Origin: an uncultured Micavibrio sp.
GTDB taxonomy: Bacteria; Pseudomonadota; Alphaproteobacteria; Micavibrionales; UBA1664
Direction: 5' to 3'
NCBI GenBank assembly: GCA_937896295.1
Contig: CALBME010000143.1
Location: forward strand, 1-6,192
DNA length: 6,192 nt
A model generated the notes under the pieces. That model was given only the letters and a program-made list of their open reading frames with translations, was not told where the DNA came from and did not search any database. Of the stretch, positions 1 to 5,450 are shown piece after piece. The position numbers and the translations under genes were made by a program. Every line of letters starts with the position of its first letter. The first letter of the stretch is position 1.

Positions 1-681
1 GCCGAACGGCACCGGGCCGTCGACCCCGGCAAGGACCAAAGCTATTGCCTGTTCGCCACGACACAGGAACAGCTCGACTTCTTGCGCTTTCCGCTCGGCG
101 GCTGGGGCAAGGACGTCACGCGCCAGCATGCGCAGCGCTTGGGACTGGTCACGGCCGATAAACCGGACAGCCAGGACATCTGCTTCGTGCCCAACGGGGA
201 TTACGCCAAGGTGGTCAAACGCATTCGCCCGGATGCCAGCTGCCCCGGCGATATCGTGCATGTCGATGGCCGTGTTCTGGGCCGCCATGAAGGCGTGGTC
301 GGCTACACGGTGGGCCAGCGCAAGGGTATTGGCATTGGCGGCGGCCATACCGAAGGCAACAGCCCCCTTTACGTCATCAGGGTGGATGCCGACAGGGCGC
401 AGGTCGTCGTCGGCCCGCGCGAGGCGCTGGCATGCGATATCGTCATTCTCAAGGACTGCAACTGGCTGGGGGCGGAAGACGGGGATGTGACCGTCAAACT
501 GCGCTCGGTCGCACAGCCGGTGCCGGCCCGCCTTGACCGCGCGGCCCGGACCCTGACCCTGGCCCAGCCCCAGTTCGGCATTTCGCCGGGGCAGGCGGCC
601 GTGTGCTATGCGGGCAATAAAGTCCTGGGTGGAGGCTGGATTTCCGCCACTTCTGCCACCACCATCCCCAACGCCGCTTGA
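1..681 (+). CDS. mnmA: tRNA-specific 2-thiouridylase MnmA, C-terminal part (5' end outside window)
   Basis: MnmA activates the C2 position of U34 in tRNA-Lys, -Glu and -Gln with ATP and replaces the oxygen with sulfur, giving the s2U part of the modified wobble base. Frame 1 is open from the first base to TGA at 679-681, giving 226 visible residues. Numbered from the window edge, KDQSY (11-15) matches the family KDQSYFL motif with Cys in place of Phe. PDSQDICFVP carries the sulfur-relay cysteine at residue 61, corresponding to E. coli C199. GYTVGQRKGIGIGGG starts at residue 101 and matches the conserved GQRKG segment. SPGQAAVCY and KVLGGGWI form the C-terminal beta-barrel end. The N-terminal ATP-pyrophosphatase half, with the PP-loop and the first catalytic cysteine, lies outside the window; about 140 or more residues are missing compared with E. 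coli (368 aa). A TTG at 82 is internal and is not the start. The reading frame looks intact. Confidence 0.97.
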   Translation, partial: AERHRAVDPGKDQSYCLFATTQEQLDFLRFPLGGWGKDVTRQHAQRLGLVTADKPDSQDICFVPNGDYAKVVKRIRPDASCPGDIVHVDGRVLGRHEGVVGYTVGQRKGIGIGGGHTEGNSPLYVIRVDADRAQVVVGPREALACDIVILKDCNWLGAEDGDVTVKLRSVAQPVPARLDRAARTLTLAQPQFGISPGQAAVCYAGNKVLGGGWISATSATTIPNAA

Positions 682-707
682 CTTTCAGGGCCGGCGGCCC
701 CTATAAG
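678..707 (+). promoter_or_regulatory. Probable sigma70-type promoter of the tRNA gene
   Basis: A TTGACT -35 box (678-683) and a TATAAG -10 box (702-707) are separated by 18 bases. Initiation about 7 bases after the -10 box would leave a leader of roughly 10 nt before the tRNA at 724. The -35 box overlaps the mnmA stop codon (679-681), so the tRNA promoter starts inside the previous gene. The spacer contains a small GC-rich inverted repeat (GGGCC-GGC-GGCCC). Box matches and placement are seen directly; activity is inferred. Confidence 0.7.
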
Positions 708-723
708 CTTTCCCAACCATGAT

Positions 724-798
724 GGCAGCGTAGCTCAGTGGTAGAGCAGAGGAATCATAATCCTTTGGTCGGGGGTTCAAATCCCTCCGCTGCTACCA
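724..798 (+). tRNA. tRNA with anticodon CAU, probably elongator tRNA-Met
   Basis: A complete 75-nt cloverleaf can be folded by hand. The acceptor stem is 724-730 with 788-794, all Watson-Crick except a G1-U72 wobble. The D stem is GCTC/GAGC (733-736 with 744-747). The anticodon stem is 749-753 with 761-765, around the loop ATCATAA with anticodon CAT at 756-758. The T arm is 771-775 with 783-787, loop TTCAAAT. The discriminator is A795 and CCA is encoded at 796-798. It is not the initiator: it lacks the three consecutive G-C pairs in the anticodon stem. A CAU anticodon can also belong to tRNA-Ile2, where C34 becomes lysidine. The GGAATCATAATCC anticodon region and GCTACCA end resemble alphaproteobacterial elongator tRNA-Met as I remember it, so Met is preferred. 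The gene has its own promoter and lies downstream of mnmA, although MnmA does not modify this tRNA. Confidence 0.9.
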
Positions 799-800
799 TT
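774..800 (+). repeat. 27-bp direct repeat, copy 1 (3' end of the tRNA)
   Basis: This is the T-loop side, 3' acceptor strand and CCA of the tRNA plus two following bases. It is repeated exactly at 881-907, 107 bp downstream. The copies stop matching on both sides (G773 against C880; T801 against C908), although both are followed by a pyrimidine-rich tract of similar character. Confidence 0.95.
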
Positions 801-830
801 TCTCTTTCCTGAAAATTTGATCCGCGGACG

Positions 831-844
831 GGTTTTGAACCCCC
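831..844 (-). repeat. Inverted partial copy of the tRNA T arm
   Basis: Read on the minus strand, 844 to 834 gives GGGGGTTCAAA, identical to tRNA bases 771-781 (11 of 11), and the following bases AACC resemble the tRNA's TCC. It does not belong to a foldable minus-strand tRNA: I found no matching acceptor, D or anticodon arm. It may be a degenerate tRNA-derived piece or a recombinase arm site. An 11-bp match could also be partly chance. Confidence 0.5.
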
Positions 845-855
845 AAACGATACAT

Positions 856-879
856 GTTCGCGCGATGAAACGCGCGAAC
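856..879. repeat. 9-bp perfect GC-rich hairpin
   Basis: GTTCGCGCG (856-864) and CGCGCGAAC (871-879) are perfect inverted repeats around the 6-base loop ATGAAA. No run of T follows directly on either strand, so it is not a textbook intrinsic terminator. It lies between the tRNA and the end of the minus-strand vanX-like gene, immediately before the second copy of the tRNA 3' end. The junction GAACCGGTTC (876-885) is itself palindromic. Confidence 0.8.
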
Positions 880-880
880 C

Positions 881-907
881 GGTTCAAATCCCTCCGCTGC
901 TACCATT
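881..907 (+). repeat. 27-bp direct repeat, copy 2 (orphan tRNA 3' end with CCA)
   Basis: This is an exact copy of 774-800, starting inside the T arm and running through CCA. The bases before it do not restore a T stem, anticodon arm or 5' acceptor strand, so it is not a second functional tRNA. Duplicated tRNA 3' ends are the usual footprint of integrases that target tRNA genes. At 107 bp spacing with no gene between the copies, this would be a remnant or a partial tandem duplication rather than an intact island. It ends 14 bp before the stop codon of the convergent vanX-like gene. Confidence 0.9.
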
Positions 908-920
908 CTTCTTCTCTCTT

Positions 921-1598
921 TTATCCGCACATCTTCATAGGCTCGGGCAGGTCGGCGTCCGAAAGCGCCGCATAGGCGTTGTAGACGGACGGCGGAAACC
1001 GGAAATCCCACCACTCGCTCGGCAGCAGCCATATCTCGCGGTCCAGGTCCCTGGCCGCATCCACCATATACGCATTCAGAAGCGCGCGGTTCGCCGCCAC
1101 CTCGGGTGATACCGGGTAATCGCGTGCCGCCGGGTTGTCCGCTGGATCGGTTGAGAAATGATCGAACACGGTCCCCATATCCAGCGGTGTGCCGTCGGTG
1201 CGTACCAGCATGATGTCCACAGCCATCGCCCGCGGGTGCGCCCCTTCACCCGGATTGGACAGCAACTGACCCGGGCCCGGCGCCGTCCAGTGCGGATTGG
1301 CTTTGACGATTTTGGTATCCGCCATGCGCCTCTGCGCATCGGTCGTGCGCAGGCAGTCGAGCAGGACAAAGCGCAGGCCGGTATCCGTGTAACAGCGATG
1401 GGCGGCGCGTAAGACGATCTCCGCCAGGTCCCTGTGCATCCACATGCGCGCATCTTTACGGTAGATCGGTTCGCGGAAGACATGGTTGAGCGGATGGTCC
1501 GGCCCCTGCGCATAGGCAAGGATGTGGCTAAGCGTCACAGACCGGCGCTCGGCCTCTGCCTGAATATCGACAAGATCGGATGGTTGAATTAGGTTCAC
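921..1598 (-). CDS. VanX/DdpX-family D-alanyl-D-alanine dipeptidase (M15D)
   Basis: Enzymes of this family are zinc peptidases that hydrolyse the D-Ala-D-Ala dipeptide in the cytoplasm; outside vancomycin-resistance clusters they recycle or turn over cell-wall precursor. The 225-residue product has no signal peptide. Counting the GTG at 1598-1596 as residue 1, it shows LLDCLRTTDAQ (R84, matching the VanX DGYRP arginine), HPRAMAVD (H121 and D128, zinc ligands; the family form is HxxGxAxD), DMGTVFD (140-146), and SEWWDF (E195, the catalytic base position). The family motif ends in EWWH, so the third zinc ligand is Asp198 here. VanX itself has 202 residues. The start is uncertain: an ATG at 1658 would overlap ribF by 57 bases, a GTG at 1538 would lose 20 residues, and no strong ribosome site decides. 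The gene is transcribed away from ribF and towards the tRNA. The fold assignment is firm; substrate and activity are inferred. No vanA/vanH-type ligase or dehydrogenase gene is present nearby. Confidence 0.85.
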   Translation of the reverse strand: MNLIQPSDLVDIQAEAERRSVTLSHILAYAQGPDHPLNHVFREPIYRKDARMWMHRDLAEIVLRAAHRCYTDTGLRFVLLDCLRTTDAQRRMADTKIVKANPHWTAPGPGQLLSNPGEGAHPRAMAVDIMLVRTDGTPLDMGTVFDHFSTDPADNPAARDYPVSPEVAANRALLNAYMVDAARDLDREIWLLPSEWWDFRFPPSVYNAYAALSDADLPEPMKMCG

Positions 1599-1601
1599 AC
1601 C

Positions 1602-2495
1602 ATGGAAAATAGCGGATCCGCCCCCGTCGTCGCCATAGGCAATTTTGATGGCGTCCATCTTGGACATCAGGCGCTGCTGGCGGCTGGCCAGAATCTGGCG
1701 GTCATGCAAAACCGCCCTCTCGTCGCCGTCACTTTCGAACCGCATCCGCGGTCTTTTTTTCAGTCCGGCAGCGCGCCGTTCCGTATTACGCCGGAACCGG
1801 TGAAGGAACGCCGCCTGTATCTGGCGGGCGCCGACCGCGTCGACGTTCTGGACTTTAACGGCGTCATGGCGGCGCTGACCCCGGCACAGTTCATCGACAT
1901 GATTATTGTCGGACATCTGAATGCCGCGCATGTCGTCGTCGGATCGGATTTTCACTTTGGCAGGGACCGCGCCGGTCACGTCGATACGCTGCAGGCCGAT
2001 GGCCGCTTTCAGGTGACGGCCCTGACGCTTGAGAACGCGGGCGATGCGCCCGTATCCTCCACCCGCATCCGGCAGGCATTGCAGGCCGGCGAGATCGAGG
2101 CCGCCAACGCGCTGCTCGGCTGGGAATGGGAAATTGAAGGCGAGGTGCAACAGGGCGACCAGCGTGGCCGCGAACTGGGCTACCCCACCGCCAATATCCC
2201 TCTGGGCGATACCATATGCCCCGCCATGGGCATTTATGCGGCCCGCGTGCTGGCGGATGACATCTGGCACCCGGCGGCGGTGAATATCGGCATCCGCCCG
2301 ATGTTCGAGGTCAAAACCCCGCTGGTCGAGGCGCATATCCTTGATTTCAAGGGCGACCTGTACGGCCAGACCTTACGCGTACAACCCGTCCGCCGCATGC
2401 GGGGCGAGGCGAAATTCGACACCATCGACGCCCTGAAGGCCCAGATGCAGGCCGACTGCGTCCAGGCCCGCGAAATCATCAAATCCCTGCGCTAG
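1602..2495 (+). CDS. ribF: Bifunctional riboflavin kinase / FMN adenylyltransferase RibF
   Basis: RibF phosphorylates riboflavin to FMN and then adenylylates FMN to FAD in the cytoplasm. The 297-residue product (E. coli 313) has both domains. The N-terminal adenylyltransferase (about 8-160) carries GNFDGVHLGH (13-22), VVVGSDFHFG (111-120) and SSTRIR (152-157). The C-terminal kinase (about 175-297) carries GRELGYPTANIP (189-200) with the PTAN motif, the glycine-rich MGIY (209-212), NIGIRP (228-233) and the LVEAHILDF segment (241-249) with the catalytic glutamate. ATG 1602 is the only plausible start because an in-frame TAG lies at 1590-1592. A weak AGG at 1591-1593 is 8 bases upstream. Only 12 residues precede GNFDG; relatives usually have 20 or more, so the first strand is short. 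It opens the ribF-ileS-lspA cluster, 69 bp before ileS. No FMN riboswitch fits upstream, since coding DNA of the divergent gene begins 3 bp away. Confidence 0.97.
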   Translation: MENSGSAPVVAIGNFDGVHLGHQALLAAGQNLAVMQNRPLVAVTFEPHPRSFFQSGSAPFRITPEPVKERRLYLAGADRVDVLDFNGVMAALTPAQFIDMIIVGHLNAAHVVVGSDFHFGRDRAGHVDTLQADGRFQVTALTLENAGDAPVSSTRIRQALQAGEIEAANALLGWEWEIEGEVQQGDQRGRELGYPTANIPLGDTICPAMGIYAARVLADDIWHPAAVNIGIRPMFEVKTPLVEAHILDFKGDLYGQTLRVQPVRRMRGEAKFDTIDALKAQMQADCVQAREIIKSLR

Positions 2496-2550
2496 GCCGG
2501 GTACCCCTGCTTTTGGCCTAAGCCCTTCCATTTTCTGCGCTTTTCCCCTA

Positions 2551-2556
2551 AAAAGG
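2551..2556 (+). promoter_or_regulatory. Ribosome binding site of ileS
   Basis: AAAAGG ends 8 bases before the ileS ATG at 2565, good Shine-Dalgarno spacing that supports this start. The rest of the 69-base ribF-ileS gap is pyrimidine-rich. I see no clear promoter, attenuator or terminator in it, so read-through from ribF is likely. Confidence 0.75.
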
Positions 2557-2564
2557 TCGTCATC

Positions 2565-5447
2565 ATGACGAACTTTGACGCCGAATTTTTCAAGACCACC
2601 GTGTTCTTGCCCAAAACCGACTTTGCGATGCGCGGCGAACTGCCGGTGCGCGAACCGGAGATGCTCAAACGCTGGCAGGCGATGGACCTGTACGCGCGCC
2701 TGCGCGAGAAAAAGGGCCGCAAGGCATGGACGCTGCATGACGGCCCGCCTTACGCCAACGGCAACATTCACATCGGCCACGCGGTCAACAAGATCCTGAA
2801 GGACGTCATCAACCGCACGATGCAGATGTCCGGCTATGACGCCGACTACGTGCCGGGCTGGGATTGCCACGGCCTGCCGATCGAATGGAAGATCGAAGAA
2901 AAGTATCGCAAGGAAGGCAAGGACAAGGACGCCGTGCCCATCCTCGAATTCCGCAAGGAATGCCGCGACTTCGCCCAGCACTGGGTCGATGTGCAGTCTG
3001 ACGAATTCCAGCGCCTTGGCGTCGTCGGTGACTGGAAAAATCCGTATCTGACCATGCGCCTGCCGGCGGAGGCGCAGATCGCGCGTGAAATCCATAAATT
3101 CCTGCTCAATGGCGGCCTCTACAAGGGCGTGAAGCCGGTGCTGTGGTCGACGGTCGAAAAAACCGCGCTGGCTGAAGCCGAAGTCGAATATCACGAACAC
3201 AAATCCACAACGATCTGGGTGAAATTCCCGGTTGTGAAGGCCTCCAAACCGGAAGTGGAGGGGGCATCCATCGTCATCTGGACGACCACCCCGTGGACCA
3301 TGCCGTCAAACCGTGCGTTGGCGGCAGGCCCCGCCATGGAATACGCGGTCTACACCGTGAAGGCAGTGAACGAAGGGGCACGCGTGCAGCCGGGCGAAAA
3401 ACTCGTCCTCAATCCCAAGCTGGCCGCCGATGTCATGGCGCAGGCCAAGATCGCCGACTGGGAACAGGGTGCCATTTTTACGGGTGCCGATCTCAAAGGT
3501 ACGATCGCGTCGCATCCGTTGCGCGGCAAGGGCTATGATTACGATGTGCCGGTGCTGCTCGGTGACTTCGTCACCGACGATGCCGGTACTGGTTTCGTCC
3601 ATATAGCGCCCAGCCACGGCCAGGACGACTACATGCTGTACATGTCGCATTTCGGTGCGAAAGATATTCCCGACAACGTCGATGACAGCGGTAAATTCCG
3701 CGACCACGTCCCGCACTTCGCCGGTCTTTCGATTTTCGAGGAAAAGGGCGGCAAGTTCGAATTCGGCCCCGGCAATTTCGCGCCACTCAAGGCCATTGAC
3801 GAGGCTGGCAATCTGCTGGCCAAGGGATCGATCCGCCACGAATACCCGCATAGCTGGCGGTCCAAGGCCCCGCTGATTTTCCGCACCACGCCGCAATGGT
3901 TCATCTCGATGGAGACAAACAACCTGCGCAAAGACGCGCTCAAGGCGATCAGCGAAACGAAATGGTATCCGGCCGCCGGTGAAAACCGCATCCGCGCCAT
4001 GATCGAACAGCGCCCCGACTGGTGCATCAGCCGCCAGCGTGCATGGGGCGTACCCATCGCTATTTTCGTCGATAAAAAATCGGGCCAGCCTTTGCAGGAC
4101 CCCGAGGTCTGCAAACGCATCACCGATATTTTCGAAACCGAAGGGTCCGACGCGTGGTTCGCGCGCCCCGCCTCCGACTTCCTCGGCCCTGATTACAACC
4201 CGGCCGATTTCGACAAGGTCAATGACATCGTCGATGTCTGGTTCGAATCCGGATGCACGCATCAATTCGTGCTGCCGCCGCGCGGTCTGCCGTGGCCGGC
4301 GGATCTGTATCTCGAAGGCTCCGACCAGCATCGCGGCTGGTTCCATTCATCCCTGCTGGAATCCTGCGGCACCACGGGCCGCGCGCCCTATAACGCTGTC
4401 CTCACGCATGGTTTCGTACTCGATGAAAAGGGCCTGAAGATGTCCAAGTCGCTGGGCAATGTCACGGCGCCTCAGGAAATCATGCAGAAATACGGCGCCG
4501 ACATCCTGCGCCTGTGGACCATCACCTCGAACTACGCGGAAGACATCCGCGTGGGCGACAAGATCCTCCAGACCGCCGCCGACATGTATCGCCGTATCCG
4601 CAACACGCTGCGCTATCTGCTCGGCGCGCTGGATGGTTTCGACGCATCCGAATCCATCGATCTTTCGGATGTCAGCAAGTTGCCGGAACTGGAGCGTTAC
4701 ATCCTCCACACCCTGGCCGTGCTGGACGCCAACATCAAGGATGCCATCAGGGCCTATGACTTCGGTGCTGTCGCCCAGTTGATCTTCAATTTCTGCAACA
4801 GCGAACTTTCGGCGTTTTACTTCGACATCCGCAAAGACCGCCTGTACTGCGACCGCGCCGACCTGTTCGAACGCCGCGCCTATCGCACCGTGATGGCCAG
4901 GATTTTTGAATCCCTGACCGCGTGGCTTGCGCCCATCCTGACCTTCACGGCGGATGAGGCATGGCAGCTGCGCCCGCGCGGCGTCTTTGCCAACGACGCC
5001 GATTGCGTGCACCTCGTCGATTTCGTGGATATCCCGAAAGGCTGGTACGACGAAGCGCTCGCCGATAAATGGCAAAAAATATTCGACGTACGAAATATGG
5101 TCCTACTTAAGCTGGAGGCTGCTCGTAATGAGAAGCTTATCGGTAGCGCATTAGAAGCCTGCGTTGTCGTCTATGCCGATGAAGAAAATGAGTGGTTGAA
5201 AAATGTCGATCTTGCTGAGATCTGCATTACTTCTGAGGCTAAATATCTTCCGCTCTCTGGAGTTTTTGAGCGAGAGACGAAATGGGGAATCCAAGTCGAA
5301 ATCAAGAAGGCTGACGGAGTGCGCTGCGAACGCAGCTGGCGCTATTTTGCGCCGGACGACATGGACCCTGAATTTGGCGGCAGGATATCGAAACGCGACG
5401 GCGACGCCGTGCGTTACTTTCTGGCGCAAAACCGGAAGGCGGCCTGA
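2565..5447 (+). CDS. ileS: Isoleucyl-tRNA synthetase
   Basis: This class I synthetase charges tRNA-Ile with isoleucine and hydrolyses mischarged Val-tRNA-Ile in its CP1 editing domain; it is cytoplasmic and essential. The product has 960 residues (E. coli 938). Motifs in order: HIGH at 69-72, PGWDCHGLP at 97-105, the editing-domain WTTTPWTMPSN at 239-249, GTGFVHIAP at 341-349 followed by the editing aspartate D355, SDQHRGWF at 586-593, and KMSKS at 625-629. The anticodon-binding domain follows. The C-terminal zinc module, normally CxxCW...CxxC, reads CERSW (921-925) and GGRI (938-941), so one of four cysteines remains. Residues about 836-918 are encoded by an AT-rich patch with different codon use but no frame break. 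The start has a good ribosome site. lspA begins 3 bp after the stop, so the two genes are almost certainly co-transcribed and translationally linked. The housekeeping, bacterial-type assignment is secure. Confidence 0.98.
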   Translation: MTNFDAEFFKTTVFLPKTDFAMRGELPVREPEMLKRWQAMDLYARLREKKGRKAWTLHDGPPYANGNIHIGHAVNKILKDVINRTMQMSGYDADYVPGWDCHGLPIEWKIEEKYRKEGKDKDAVPILEFRKECRDFAQHWVDVQSDEFQRLGVVGDWKNPYLTMRLPAEAQIAREIHKFLLNGGLYKGVKPVLWSTVEKTALAEAEVEYHEHKSTTIWVKFPVVKASKPEVEGASIVIWTTTPWTMPSNRALAAGPAMEYAVYTVKAVNEGARVQPGEKLVLNPKLAADVMAQAKIADWEQGAIFTGADLKGTIASHPLRGKGYDYDVPVLLGDFVTDDAGTGFVHIAPSHGQDDYMLYMSHFGAKDIPDNVDDSGKFRDHVPHFAGLSIFEEKGGKFEFGPGNFAPLKAIDEAGNLLAKGSIRHEYPHSWRSKAPLIFRTTPQWFISMETNNLRKDALKAISETKWYPAAGENRIRAMIEQRPDWCISRQRAWGVPIAIFVDKKSGQPLQDPEVCKRITDIFETEGSDAWFARPASDFLGPDYNPADFDKVNDIVDVWFESGCTHQFVLPPRGLPWPADLYLEGSDQHRGWFHSSLLESCGTTGRAPYNAVLTHGFVLDEKGLKMSKSLGNVTAPQEIMQKYGADILRLWTITSNYAEDIRVGDKILQTAADMYRRIRNTLRYLLGALDGFDASESIDLSDVSKLPELERYILHTLAVLDANIKDAIRAYDFGAVAQLIFNFCNSELSAFYFDIRKDRLYCDRADLFERRAYRTVMARIFESLTAWLAPILTFTADEAWQLRPRGVFANDADCVHLVDFVDIPKGWYDEALADKWQKIFDVRNMVLLKLEAARNEKLIGSALEACVVVYADEENEWLKNVDLAEICITSEAKYLPLSGVFERETKWGIQVEIKKADGVRCERSWRYFAPDDMDPEFGGRISKRDGDAVRYFLAQNRKAA
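5071..5320 (+). other. AT-rich patch with altered codon use inside ileS
   Basis: Hand counting gives 112 G+C in these 250 bases (45%), against 148 in the 240 bases at 4801-5040 (62%). Of nine leucine codons in the patch, seven are neither CTG nor CTC (CTA, CTT four times, TTA, TTG); in the preceding 4801-5070 stretch the same is true of only about two of nine. ATA, GTA and CGA cluster at its left edge. The frame remains open and the peptide still resembles IleS (for example EAARNEKLIGSALEA). A transferred or gene-converted segment is the simplest reading. Boundaries are approximate. Confidence 0.75.
5434..5439 (+). promoter_or_regulatory. Ribosome binding site of lspA, inside the ileS end
   Basis: GGAAGG lies within the last ileS codons and ends 11 bases before the ATG at 5451. 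A second in-frame ATG at 5457 would be 17 bases away, so the first is preferred. This arrangement, with a 3-base gap between genes, fits translational coupling. Confidence 0.65.
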
Positions 5448-5450
5448 ACC

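Noticed and set aside
724..798. Initiator tRNA-fMet
   Set aside because: The anticodon stem lacks the three consecutive G-C pairs, and the acceptor end has G1-U72 rather than the initiator C1-A72 mismatch.
856..879. Rho-independent terminator for the tRNA or the vanX-like gene
   Set aside because: The stem is good, but no run of T follows immediately on either strand. The pyrimidine tracts at 799-810 and 906-922 are separated from the stem, so the call is not supported.
801..905. A second tRNA gene ending at the CCA of 905
   Set aside because: Only the T-loop side and 3' acceptor strand are present; no matching 5' acceptor, D arm or anticodon arm can be folded on either strand.
793..1032. 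A 79-codon minus-strand open frame running across the repeat and vanX-like 3' end
   Set aside because: It is in a different frame from the VanX-family protein, covers tRNA and repeat sequence and has no recognisable content.
1540..1601. FMN riboswitch or regulatory leader upstream of ribF
   Set aside because: The DNA is coding for the divergent gene up to 3 bp before ribF and shows no conserved RFN-element blocks or convincing promoter boxes.
921..2336. A 471-codon open frame on the minus strand extending the vanX-like gene through ribF
   Set aside because: Only the part from about 1598 down resembles the M15D family; the upstream residues are the antisense of conserved ribF codons and resemble no protein I know.
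2496..2564. T-box or attenuator before ileS
   Set aside because: The 69-base gap is too short, has no strong hairpin followed by T residues, and T-boxes are not expected for this gene in proteobacteria.
3306..4346. A 346-codon antisense open frame inside ileS, with others at 2373-3200 and 4347-5075
   Set aside because: These are shadows caused by GC-rich codon bias opposite a well-supported gene; no recognisable domains or ribosome sites.
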